Source: Fumia xinanensis
Lineage (GTDB): Bacteria > Bacillota > Clostridia > Oscillospirales > Ruminococcaceae
Assembly: GCF_014384905.1 (NCBI RefSeq)
Contig: NZ_JACRSV010000001.1
Span: 248,001 to 312,000 of the forward strand
Length of the DNA: 64,000 nt
Direction: 5' to 3'
Part shown: positions 25,995 to 34,092 of the stretch, one piece after another
Layout: each line of letters starts with the position of its first letter
How positions within the stretch are numbered: the stretch's first letter is position 1
The notes under the pieces: model-generated
The model's database searches: none
What the model was told of the DNA's origin: nothing
Seen by the model: only the letters and a program-made list of their open reading frames with translations
Position numbers and translations under genes: made by a program

Positions 25995-26180
25995 GGTATA
26001 ATAAACGCAGTAAAACTGCGTTTATTTTGTCATCACCCAGTTCTGCCACAGCAGAACTACGGCGGGTAAACCCGCCTCCGAATTTCTTCGAAATTTGTGG
26101 ATGTGGGATAGTGACCTCACGGCGTGAGCCGAATCGTTGGGAAGCAAGTCTTCGGACGCCTGAGAGAATAATTTATTGAA
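25995..26180 (+). ncRNA. Chain of five hairpins after an extended -10 promoter; candidate structured RNA
   Basis: TGGTATAAT (25994-26002) is followed at once by ATAAACGCAG/CTGCGTTTAT (26001-26025), AGTTCTGC/GCAGAACT (26039-26058), GGCGGG-TAAA-CCCGCC (26061-26076), AATTTC-TTC-GAAATT (26081-26095), and the long dispersed hairpin at 26115-26164. The stems of the first three are perfect. The whole 25963-26386 interval (489 bp between genes, including the gdhA terminator) has no convincing ORF. It may be a small RNA, the leader of ydcF, or a composite of REP-like repeats. Confidence 0.45.
26115..26164 (+). repeat. Dispersed long-hairpin element, copy 2
   Basis: It shares CCTCACGGCGTGAGCCGAA and TTCGGACGCCTGAGAGAA with the copy at 5105-5154; the apical part differs. 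The outer pairings CTCA/TGAG, GGCGT/ACGCC and CCGAA/TTCGG are all kept. Weak similarity continues for about 25 bases past the stem. Confidence 0.65.
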
Positions 26181-26386
26181 ATTTGAGTTTTTTCCTCTTG
26201 CGGATACGCCGTTTTTGGAATTTAGCATGATAAAATAATGTTTAATAATCTCTACAGGCAGACGACTCATCCGAGTGGATTGAAAGACAGATGGGTCGAT
26301 AGTATTTTAGTATAACAAGACAAGCTTTTACTTTGGATAAAAAATGAATTTTTACTTATAAAACCAGTAAAGTAGGAAGGTAAAAT

Positions 26387-27136
26387 ATGATACTCGATTT
26401 GGTTCTTTTCATTATTGGCGGACTTCTCATCCTTTATTATATGGTTTCGACTCTGGCCTTGGGACCTGTTTCATTCAGTGCCGTCTTACTGGCTTTTGGG
26501 ATTTTGCTAACGGTCTTAGGGCTGTTGGACCGTAAATTTGGACATCTCAGCAAAATCATCAAGCTGAAAAAAATGCTGATACCAATTGCTATCGCGGCGC
26601 TAATCTGTTTTGTGATGTTGGAAGCGGTTGTCATCACGGGCGCAGTCCAAAAGGACCGCACCAAAGCAGATTACATCGTGGTATTAGGAGCTGGACTTCG
26701 CGGCGATCAGCTGAGCCTGACCCTGAAACAGCGACTTGATGCGGCGCTTTCGTGCGAACAGGGGGAGATGATTGTTGTGACCGGTGGGCAGGGCTGGAAC
26801 GAGACAATTCCAGAAGCTGTGGCCATGAAAAAGTATCTCGTTGAACAGGGAATATCAGAAGAACGCATTTTGGTGGAAAGCCAATCTACCGATACCAACG
26901 AAAACCTAGATAATGCGAAGGAAATAATCGAGACCAACAGTGGAATGAATCTTTCTGATTCGAAGGTAAAAATCATCAGCAGTGATTACCACTGTTTTCG
27001 GGCCAAAATGATTGCGAAACGTCATGGCTATACTCAGGTAACGGCTTACGGCGCCGGGACCCATCCCCTTCTAATACCGTCTTTTTATACCAGAGAGGGT
27101 CTGGCCCTTGTGAAGTCTTTCCTTTTAGATCGATAA
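26387..27136 (+). CDS. YdcF family membrane protein (DUF218)
   Basis: 249 residues. Two or three N-terminal membrane segments cover residues 1-85. A DUF218 domain follows, with DYIVVLGAGLRG near 95, VVTGGQG near 127, the ESQSTDTNEN signature near 165 and SSDYHCFRA near 200. Members such as SanA and ElyC affect envelope integrity or undecaprenyl-linked intermediates, but the reaction is not established. An AAAGTAGGAAGG sequence precedes the ATG. It lies 16 bases before dnaD-like and may lead that operon. Confidence 0.82.
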   Translation: MILDLVLFIIGGLLILYYMVSTLALGPVSFSAVLLAFGILLTVLGLLDRKFGHLSKIIKLKKMLIPIAIAALICFVMLEAVVITGAVQKDRTKADYIVVLGAGLRGDQLSLTLKQRLDAALSCEQGEMIVVTGGQGWNETIPEAVAMKKYLVEQGISEERILVESQSTDTNENLDNAKEIIETNSGMNLSDSKVKIISSDYHCFRAKMIAKRHGYTQVTAYGAGTHPLLIPSFYTREGLALVKSFLLDR

Positions 27137-27152
27137 TTTTGGAGGTAATACT

Positions 27153-28100
27153 GTGGGAATACAATTAAACGGGGGAAACTGTTCCTCCTTCATAGCTGTG
27201 CCCGCTGATGTGATAGACAAGCATCTTGCAAGCGCCAGCGGTATTTATATCAAGGTGTTGTTAGCGGTCATTCGCCTCAATGCCGTTGATTCCAAAAAAC
27301 TTTCAAAGCTCCTCGCCGTTCCAGAGAGTGACGTGAAGGAGGCCGTCGGCTACTGGAAAGCAAATGGTGTACTGGACGAGTCTCCCTCTTCTCAGAAGTT
27401 CTCAGAGGCTCCTGCTGCCGCTGAAAAAACACCGAAACGGAGGACCCAGCCCATTGCCATGACCCCTGAGGATATCAGTGCTGCCACAGTGGAAGAGCAG
27501 TCTGAGCACGACCCGCAGATCAAGTTTTTGCTCTGTACCTCCGAATGTCTCTACGGCCGCCCGCTAACATCTGCGGAGCAGAAAGGCCTCGTCTATATTC
27601 ATGAGTATATGGGGCTTCCCGCCGATGTGATTATTATGGCGGTGGAATACTGTATTTCCATTGAAAAGCCACATTTTAATTACATACAAAAGATGTGTGC
27701 CCAGTGGGCAGATGACGAAATCAACACCCATACCCGCGCAGAAGCGGCCATCAAACAACTTTCCTCCTATAAAAGCCGGGAAGGAATGGTGCGGTCCGCT
27801 TTCGGAATCCAGGAAAGGGCGCTGACAGCGGCTAATAAGAAGTATATCAATCAGTGGTTCGACGATGGCTTTGACATCGAGATGATCAAAATCGCCTATG
27901 AGCGTACAGTTGATCGAATCAACAAGGTTTCCTTCCCTTATATTAATAAGATTTTGCAGTCATGGAAAGAGAACGGCATTTTTGCGCCAACCGATTTAAC
28001 TACCAAAGAGTCCCCGCGTTCCTATCAGAAGGGACAGAAGCCGGATGCTTCCTACGACTTGGACGAATTTGAGCGTCTGGGTTTTCATGTGCCCAAATAA
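27153..28100 (+). CDS. DnaD-domain primosome protein
   Basis: 315 residues with a GTG start after GGAGGTAA. An N-terminal winged-helix-like region (residues about 1-75, FIAVPADVIDKHL) is followed by a charged linker. Two DnaB_2/DnaD C-terminal-type domains come next, the second ending with the family motif YINKILQSW near residue 275. DnaD/DnaB proteins remodel DNA and bring the helicase loader to origins or restart sites. The next gene is a DnaI-like loader, which supports the assignment. Confidence 0.88.
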   Translation: MGIQLNGGNCSSFIAVPADVIDKHLASASGIYIKVLLAVIRLNAVDSKKLSKLLAVPESDVKEAVGYWKANGVLDESPSSQKFSEAPAAAEKTPKRRTQPIAMTPEDISAATVEEQSEHDPQIKFLLCTSECLYGRPLTSAEQKGLVYIHEYMGLPADVIIMAVEYCISIEKPHFNYIQKMCAQWADDEINTHTRAEAAIKQLSSYKSREGMVRSAFGIQERALTAANKKYINQWFDDGFDIEMIKIAYERTVDRINKVSFPYINKILQSWKENGIFAPTDLTTKESPRSYQKGQKPDASYDLDEFERLGFHVPK

Positions 28101-28133
28101 GGCTGTTTTCGGATCCATTAAAAGGAGTAACCT

Positions 28134-29135
28134 ATGAAAAATGAAATTCTTTCCAAAGCACTTAAGGTGCTGGAGCAGCGCCGTGTGCGAGCGGACATTG
28201 AACAGGCCGCCCATCTGGATGAAATCTATCAAAAGCTTCCTCAGGTCATAGATGTTCGAAAAGAGTTGGCTCTCACATCGGTGCGGCTCACAAAGCTTAT
28301 TCTATCCAAGGAAACCGATATCACCGAGGGACTCGAAAGACTCAAAGAATCGAATCTTAATCTGCAAAGAATGGAAAAAGAGCTTCTCATTTCTCGCGGT
28401 TTTCCAGCTGATTATCTCGAAGTTCATCCCGCCTGCAAAAAGTGTGGAGATACCGGTTATGTAGGAAATGAACGCTGCTCTTGTTTAAATAACCTGATGC
28501 GGCAGATTAACATTGAGGCCATTAACAGTGTGTCTGCTCTTAAGCTGTGCGATTTTTCAAGCTTCGACCTGCGTTACTACAGCGATGAAATGGATGCGGC
28601 TACCCGCGTGGTACCGCGACAGATTATGTCCGACATCTACACCTTTTGTCAAAAATACGCTGAGAATTTTACTCCTCGCATCAAAGGGATTTTCATGGTG
28701 GGGGAGACAGGACTTGGCAAAACCCACTTGTCGCTGGCAATTGCGAAAACGATCATTGAAAAAGGATACGCGGTGGCGTATGGTTCTGCTCAGGATTTTT
28801 TGCGAACAATCGAGGCAGAGCATTTCGGCCGCGCCGAGAATAACGATACTCTTAATACCTTACTGGACGTGGATTTGCTGATTCTCGACGATTTGGGAGC
28901 GGAGTTTATGTCCCAGTTCAACCTCTCTGCCATCTACAATTTAATCAATACCCGCTGTAACCGGGAAAAGCCTACTATCATCAATACAAACCTAACTTCT
29001 AAAGAATTGGAAGATCGATATTCCCGCCGGCTGGTATCCCGGCTGTTTTCGTTGCTGACCTATCTGCGTTTTGTCGGAAAAGACATTCGACAAATTAAAG
29101 CAAATGAGGAAGTATTTGGTAGGTCAAGCGGGTAA
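28134..29135 (+). CDS. DnaI/DnaC-like replicative helicase loader ATPase
   Basis: 333 residues. An N-terminal helical region is followed by a Cys cluster CKKCGDTGYVGNERCSC near residues 102-118, probably zinc-binding as in DnaI. The AAA+ core has Walker A GETGLGKTHLS near 190, Walker B LLILDDLGAE near 248 and an arginine-rich sensor region RYSRRLVSRLF near 300. It is expected to load the replicative helicase with the DnaD-like protein encoded 33 bases upstream. Ribosome binding site AAAAGGAG. Confidence 0.9.
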   Translation: MKNEILSKALKVLEQRRVRADIEQAAHLDEIYQKLPQVIDVRKELALTSVRLTKLILSKETDITEGLERLKESNLNLQRMEKELLISRGFPADYLEVHPACKKCGDTGYVGNERCSCLNNLMRQINIEAINSVSALKLCDFSSFDLRYYSDEMDAATRVVPRQIMSDIYTFCQKYAENFTPRIKGIFMVGETGLGKTHLSLAIAKTIIEKGYAVAYGSAQDFLRTIEAEHFGRAENNDTLNTLLDVDLLILDDLGAEFMSQFNLSAIYNLINTRCNREKPTIINTNLTSKELEDRYSRRLVSRLFSLLTYLRFVGKDIRQIKANEEVFGRSSG

Positions 29136-29183
29136 GTTGTGAAAATAGTATTTCAGTAAAATACAATTGTATCCAAAGTATTA

Positions 29184-29257
29184 AAAGCTCCCTGCCTTTT
29201 TGCTTGTACCCGGTTTTGAATTTGATTGCCGGTACTGCCCTTGGCAGGGAGTTTTTG
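29184..29257 (+). terminator. Extended intrinsic terminator after the helicase-loader gene
   Basis: CTCCCTGCC (29188-29196) pairs with GGCAGGGAG (29243-29251), followed by TTTTT. An inner GTACC/GGTAC stem with a G-C extension makes the hairpin unusually long. The remaining 29258-29460 is AT-rich, with a small GTTGTC/GACAAC hairpin near 29333, and holds no gene I can support. Confidence 0.85.
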
Positions 29258-29460
29258 CACATTAAAATATCGCCCTCACTATTGCGAGGACGATAAAAAG
29301 CAAAATGAATTTAATTTTAATAATTTATGAAGTTGTCCACCAGTGACAACGATGATAATTATAATACAAAATTTTCTAAAAATCAACAAAAAATGCATAT
29401 AAAATAAAAATTTATCGTTTTTGCCAAAACATTTGTTTAATTTCTTGCATTTTATCCAAT

Positions 29461-30468
29461 TTATTGAAACAGTTTGAATTCATATCCCTGAGAACGGGCA
29501 TAATCAATAAAGTCCCCTAAAATATCGTTGTTGGTGCTGCCCACTGCATGGAGGAGATAAATCGCACCGTTATGCAGAGCGCCGTTGACTTTTTCTAAAG
29601 CTTTCGTGTTATCCATTTGATTTTTTGGGTCCCAGTCTTTATAGGCGTAGCTCCATAGCATGGTCTTATAACCTAGCTGCTGGGTCTGCGCCAGTACCCG
29701 CTCAGAAAATTCCCCCATAGGTGGTCGGAATAAGGTCATTTTATATCCAAAATTTTCGTCAATATAATGATGAAGGTTCATCGTTTCCTGCTCGCAGCGC
29801 TCGGTGCTGACAGTGGGATAAGATACGTGTTTGTCGCTGTGATTTCCAACGGCATGGCCTTCGTCTATCATCCGTTTGACTAGATCAGGTTCTTTTTTTA
29901 CGTAATCCATGGTTACAAAGAAAACTGCGGGTACATTTTTTTCCTTTAATGTATCGAGAATGGTTGCTGTATATCCATTTTCATATCCTTCGTCAAAGGT
30001 CAGATAGATCACCTTTTCGTCGTTGCCGATAAAATAAGCGTCATATTTTCCGTACTTTTCCTGGAACTGCAGAGAGGAAATCGGACGGTTCTGGTCGTCA
30101 AGCTGAACACCTTGTCCCCAGCCCTGTTTGGTGCCATCCAAAGAGGACAGGTCTACAGTGGCGGGAGAAACATGGATTTCAGCAGCTACTTCAGATGAGG
30201 CGCCGGATGCCGGCGCGCTCTCTGAAGAATTATTGTTGTCACTATTCCCATCGGACAAAGCGGAACTCAGATCCGATTTCCCATCCGAAATACCGGAGCT
30301 TGCGTTAGACTCCAGATTGGACATACCGGAGCTTACGCCGGATTCCACATCGGAAATGCCGGAACTGATGTCGCTTCCCAGGTCGGACGCGCCGTTTCCT
30401 GCGGCTTTACAGCCGGTAAACATCATGGCGGCGACTAAACCTGCACAAAGAATTTTCATTGCTTTCAT
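29461..30468 (-). CDS. PdaA-like polysaccharide deacetylase lipoprotein
   Basis: 335 residues from ATG 30468, which has AAGGAGTG upstream; the longer frame to 30525 adds an atypical N-terminus. A lipoprotein signal peptide ends in MMFTGC (Cys near 20). Residues about 25-95 form a Ser/Asp-rich linker with degenerate SSGISD/SDLSS repeats. The NodB domain has YLTFDEGYENGYT near residue 170, GNHSDKHVSYPTVS near 225 and RPPMGEFS near 265. The YENGYT context matches PdaA-type muramic-acid deacetylases that make spore cortex delta-lactam; that role is inferred. It acts at the outer membrane face. Confidence 0.87.
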   Translation of the reverse strand: MKAMKILCAGLVAAMMFTGCKAAGNGASDLGSDISSGISDVESGVSSGMSNLESNASSGISDGKSDLSSALSDGNSDNNNSSESAPASGASSEVAAEIHVSPATVDLSSLDGTKQGWGQGVQLDDQNRPISSLQFQEKYGKYDAYFIGNDEKVIYLTFDEGYENGYTATILDTLKEKNVPAVFFVTMDYVKKEPDLVKRMIDEGHAVGNHSDKHVSYPTVSTERCEQETMNLHHYIDENFGYKMTLFRPPMGEFSERVLAQTQQLGYKTMLWSYAYKDWDPKNQMDNTKALEKVNGALHNGAIYLLHAVGSTNNDILGDFIDYARSQGYEFKLFQ

Positions 30469-30589
30469 GTGAAGGTACACTCCTTTTTGTGTCTGAATCC
30501 GGCGGGATATCCGAAAAACATCCATACCGATGACACGGAAATAGTATATCCTCTTAGCATAATTTTACCCGGTAGGAATTATTGGAATC

Positions 30590-30627
30590 AAAAATGCTTC
30601 CTCAAAATTATTTTCAAGGAAGCATCA
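30590..30627 (-). terminator. Terminator of the XRE regulator gene
   Basis: Read on the minus strand, GATGCTTCCT and AGGAAGCAT form a stem followed by TTTTTG, just after the stop at 30646. Confidence 0.75.
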
Positions 30628-30645
30628 AAATTTCAAAAATTTATT

Positions 30646-31335
30646 TTATGATTTCATTTTATTTTCGGTGTTCTGCACTAAATTCAGCAGCGAGGTCGCA
30701 TACTGTGGATAATCGGAGGAGAGGTTTTCAGTAGTGACATTCAGACTCTCCCGCACATCGGCCGGAATAAGCTTCTTATGATCCTCACCAGAAGCCAGGG
30801 CATTTATTTCTGCCTCCAGTTCCGCCATAGCGGCCAGAGATTTTGCGCTGTACAAGTGCTTGGAGATAGTGAAAAGGCTTTGCTCGTTTTTCGGGTTGAC
30901 GCCGTAAACTGACCGGAACATCCGGTAGACGGAAAGCATTAAAAAGTCGGAAATTTTAGAGGTCAATTCTTTGCAGTTGATTTTTTGAAGAAAATCGAAT
31001 AAAATATTGAGAGAGTTAAAAATCAGCTTTTTATTCAAGGTGGGGAGAATGCTTCCGCGCATACGGTTGTCTTGAGATGCGTTTTCCGGCTCGGGAATAT
31101 CCTCAACTGATAAGGTGGCCCCGGTCCGTTCCGGGGAGCGACCCAATAAGAAGTCACAGGAAACGTGGTAATAGTCGGCCGCCCGCACAACGAAATCCAG
31201 TCCGCATTCACGGATGCCTTTCTCGTAATGGGAAAGCAGGGCCTGAGAGATACTAAGTTCCGAAGCCGCCTGTTTTTGGCTGATCCCGCGCTCTTTTCTC
31301 AGCAGAGTGAGTATTCTCGGAAAGTCAGAATTCAT
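30646..31335 (-). CDS. XRE-family transcriptional regulator with uncharacterised C-terminal domain
   Basis: 229 residues. An HTH_3 domain covers residues 6-65 (ILTLLRKERGISQKQAA, then ALLSHYEKGIRECGLDFVVRAADYYHVSCDFLLGR). The rest, about 130 residues, is helical without a family I know (IFNSLNILFDFLQKINCKELT). A GGAGGACTGCTGTC ribosome binding site precedes the ATG. Its promoter at 31455-31483 is flanked by TTCGACA boxes, which suggests autoregulation or control by a master regulator. Confidence 0.85.
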   Translation of the reverse strand: MNSDFPRILTLLRKERGISQKQAASELSISQALLSHYEKGIRECGLDFVVRAADYYHVSCDFLLGRSPERTGATLSVEDIPEPENASQDNRMRGSILPTLNKKLIFNSLNILFDFLQKINCKELTSKISDFLMLSVYRMFRSVYGVNPKNEQSLFTISKHLYSAKSLAAMAELEAEINALASGEDHKKLIPADVRESLNVTTENLSSDYPQYATSLLNLVQNTENKMKS

Positions 31336-31431
31336 GACAGCAGTCCTCCAGTTTTTGTGATGGATTCCAATTGACGCGGCATCTTACAAAAATCGTTTGT
31401 TATCTCTCAATGGTGCGTTTAGGTTGTAAAA

Positions 31432-31516
31432 TTCGACAGGTCAACGTACAGTAAATTATATAACAAAGCCTACCTAATGTAAAGAGGTTTCGACACATTA
31501 AAAAATTTTTGTCGAA
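31432..31516. promoter_or_regulatory. XRE promoter with three TTCGACA/TGTCGAA boxes
   Basis: On the minus strand, -35 TTTACA (31483-31478), 17 bases and -10 TATAAT (31460-31455) point to the XRE gene. Boxes TTCGACA lie at 31432-31438 and 31489-31495, and the inverted TTTGTCGAA at 31508-31516. The match to the Spo0A box core TGTCGAA is exact in all three. Confidence 0.6.
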
Positions 31517-31553
31517 TATGATATTAATTTTTGCTGAATTTTTGGTGAAGGCG

Positions 31554-31677
31554 TTGTTTTTTGTTGATGTTGTACTATAATAATGTCTAATGGAATAGCC
31601 GCTGTGCGGTTATTGGGGATAAAATGCCATTTTAAACCATTGCAATGCTTGCGGCTTTGTGCCATATATATTATAAT
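31554..31677 (+). promoter_or_regulatory. Two candidate promoters for the phosphatase-proBA operon
   Basis: Candidate 1: TTGTTT (31554-31559), 16 bases, TATAAT (31576-31581). Candidate 2: TTGCGG (31649-31654), 17 bases, TATAAT (31672-31677). No other gene is visible in the 416-bp 31336-31751 interval. Confidence 0.5.
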
Positions 31678-31751
31678 ATTATGGAGTCTGTCAATCAGGC
31701 ATAAAAATAGATGGGACTTATGAAAGCTCCCAGTCGACGGAGGCTGACAAC

Positions 31752-32435
31752 TTGATTTCCTATAAAATTTATTTCATACGACATGGATTGACTGAAGGCA
31801 ACGAAGAGGGACGTTATATCGGTTCTACCGATCTCCCATTGAGCGGGGAAGGAAAGGAAGCTCTTCATAAGCTACAGGCGGAGTGTGAATATCCTGACGT
31901 ACAGAAGGTATATACATCGCCTTTGCAGCGCTGTTTAGATACGGCTGAGATGCTGTATCCGGACCGTATGATACACATAGTCTCCAATTTAAGGGAGTAC
32001 GATTTCGGACGCTTCGAAGGAAAGTCCATTGAGGAGCTGAAAAGCGATCCGGATTTTGTCCGGTGGGCACAGGGCGGAATGAAAATGGTTCCCGAAGGAG
32101 CCGAGGATATGAAGACCTTTATTGCTCGCTGCGGAGAGGGCCTCGATGAAGTGGTGGCCGATATGATGAAAAACCACGTTCGGGAGGCGGCGGTCGTCAC
32201 CCACGGCGGCGTGATGATGAACCTGCTGTCCATGTTTGGATACCCCAAAAGGGAACCCCTCTATTGGACGGTGGAAAATGGACACGGATACACGGCGCTT
32301 TTAAATGCACAGCTCTGGCAGCGGGATCACATCTTTGAGGTATTCGACCCGCTCCCTTATCAAAGAGACGATTTTTCAGAACCGATGGGTTACGGGATTT
32401 TCGACGTGGAAGCAGACGGCTCGCCAAACGAATAA
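31752..32435 (+). CDS. Histidine phosphatase family protein (phosphoglycerate mutase-like)
   Basis: 227 residues with a TTG start after GGAGGC. The catalytic RHG motif (YFIRHGLTEGN, His near residue 9), the second-site TSPLQRCLDTAE near residue 54, the YDFGRFEGK block near 82 and the second catalytic His in VVTHGGVMMN near 150 are all present. The family includes alpha-ribazole phosphatase (CobC) and broad-specificity phosphatases; the substrate cannot be set. It heads an operon with a membrane protein and proB-proA. Confidence 0.88.
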   Translation: MISYKIYFIRHGLTEGNEEGRYIGSTDLPLSGEGKEALHKLQAECEYPDVQKVYTSPLQRCLDTAEMLYPDRMIHIVSNLREYDFGRFEGKSIEELKSDPDFVRWAQGGMKMVPEGAEDMKTFIARCGEGLDEVVADMMKNHVREAAVVTHGGVMMNLLSMFGYPKREPLYWTVENGHGYTALLNAQLWQRDHIFEVFDPLPYQRDDFSEPMGYGIFDVEADGSPNE

Positions 32436-32459
32436 CCCAGGAAAGGAACCATACTAACC

Positions 32460-33275
32460 ATGGAATTGCGTAAGAAAATCAAGAAAGACGCCTTAGTAAG
32501 CCTTCGGAATTCCTGGGGAAAGGCCACTGCAATTTTGCTGTTTATTTGCGGCGTTCATTTGCTGTTTCTGCTTTTGGAGCAGTTTTTTGGCTCATTTCTC
32601 CACATCGATTTTTTGAGCGGAGGAGGAAAGCTGGATCTCTACAGGGGCACTTTGGAAGTGAGAACGCCCTTTGTTCTGATGGCGGCGCTGTTCGCCCTCA
32701 TCAGCTTCATCGTCACGGTACCTCTCCACTACGGCGCCACCAAGTGGTATCTGCGGCAGGTGAGCGGCGACTCGCCGGCACTTTCCACTATTTTTGACTG
32801 TTTTCACAGCATCCGGCGTTTTTTCCGTTCGCTGCTTTTAAAGTTGGCTATTGGAGTACGGGTGCTTGGAGTAGGGGTTCTAGCGTATCTGCCGTCTTTT
32901 GCTATCTTTGTGGGAATCCGATATATGGGAGGCTATGAGTCGCCCGGCGCAGTGATCGCCCGGCTGCTGATGATTCCCCTGCTATGTCTGATCTCACTAG
33001 CGGCAGCCCTATTTGTATTTGGCTTTTCCCTGCGGTATTTTTTGGCGGGATACCTTTTCGTCAGCAGCCATAAAAGCGTCTCCGAGTGCCTCAAGCTGTC
33101 TGTGCGGGGCATGAAGGGGAATATTCAGCTCACTTTGTCGGTCTACCTTTCCTTTGTACCATGGCTGCTTCTGGTGCCGCTTCTGGTGCCGTTTTTATTT
33201 ATCAATCCGTATATGCAGGCATCGCTTGCCATTTACGCGAAATATCTGATGACAAAACTAGAACGAAATTCCTAA
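32460..33275 (+). CDS. Polytopic membrane protein, possibly DUF975-like
   Basis: 271 residues with about five or six hydrophobic segments (residues 20-45, 72-95, 120-150, 170-205, 225-260). The N-terminal MELRKKIKKDALVSLRNSWG and the TVPLHYGATKWYLR loop resemble the DUF975 group, but I hold this loosely. The gene lies 24 bases after the phosphatase and 13 bases before proB, so co-transcription is likely. No catalytic motif is visible. Confidence 0.7.
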   Translation: MELRKKIKKDALVSLRNSWGKATAILLFICGVHLLFLLLEQFFGSFLHIDFLSGGGKLDLYRGTLEVRTPFVLMAALFALISFIVTVPLHYGATKWYLRQVSGDSPALSTIFDCFHSIRRFFRSLLLKLAIGVRVLGVGVLAYLPSFAIFVGIRYMGGYESPGAVIARLLMIPLLCLISLAAALFVFGFSLRYFLAGYLFVSSHKSVSECLKLSVRGMKGNIQLTLSVYLSFVPWLLLVPLLVPFLFINPYMQASLAIYAKYLMTKLERNS

Positions 33276-33288
33276 AGGAGTAAAAATC

Positions 33289-34092
33289 ATGATTGAACAA
33301 GCAGCGGACGCCAAACGAATTGTAGTCAAGGTGGGGACATCCACTTTGGCTCATCAAACAGGGCTTTTAAATATCCAGAGGATGGAGCGGCTGGTAAAGG
33401 TTCTTTCCGATCTGAAAAACGCGGGAAAAGAGATCATTCTGGTTTCCTCCGGCGCCATCGGTGTCGGAGCGGGGAAGATAGGTCTCAAGGAGCGGCCAGC
33501 GGACATCCCGGTGCGGCAAGCTTGTGCAGCCATTGGCCAGTGCGAGCTGATGTACTGCTATGACAAGTATTTTTCCGAGTATAACCACACGGTGGCCCAG
33601 GTGCTCATGACACGGGACATCATAGACTGCGAAAATCGTAAAACTCACGTTGTCAACACCCTGATGAACTTGCTCCACTTCGGCATCATCCCCATCGTCA
33701 ACGAAAACGACACTGTTTCTACCGAGGAAATCGAGTTCGGCGACAATGACACCCTTTCGGCTATTGTGGGGAGCCTCTGTCAGACCGATCTGCTCGTCAT
33801 CCTCACCGATGTGGACGGAGTGTTTACCAAAAATCCCAGGGTTTACGACGATGCCGAGTTGATCTCCCAGATTGAGGAGGTCAACGACGGAGTAAAAGCC
33901 TTGGCCGGCGGGGAAGGGAGCCATCTGGGCACCGGCGGCATGGTGACAAAGCTCAGTGCTGCTCAAATCGGACTGGACGAAGGATTTCCCACCGTCATCA
34001 TGAAAGGAAGCAGCCCGGAAGCGCTCTATCGACTGTTTGACGGCGAAGCCATCGGTACTTTCATCGGCGGCAAGAAAGGAGCGACCAAATGA
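33289..34092 (+). CDS. proB: Glutamate 5-kinase, short form without PUA domain
   Basis: 267 residues. First step of proline synthesis, making gamma-glutamyl phosphate. The amino-acid-kinase core has VVKVGTSTLAH near residue 11, VSSGAIGVGAGKIG near 50, NENDTVST near 140, TDVDGVFTKNP near 173 and GTGGMVTKLSAA near 210. The chain ends without the RNA-binding PUA domain found in Escherichia coli ProB, as in many Clostridia. Its stop overlaps the proA start (ATGA), so translation is coupled. Confidence 0.96.
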   Translation: MIEQAADAKRIVVKVGTSTLAHQTGLLNIQRMERLVKVLSDLKNAGKEIILVSSGAIGVGAGKIGLKERPADIPVRQACAAIGQCELMYCYDKYFSEYNHTVAQVLMTRDIIDCENRKTHVVNTLMNLLHFGIIPIVNENDTVSTEEIEFGDNDTLSAIVGSLCQTDLLVILTDVDGVFTKNPRVYDDAELISQIEEVNDGVKALAGGEGSHLGTGGMVTKLSAAQIGLDEGFPTVIMKGSSPEALYRLFDGEAIGTFIGGKKGATK

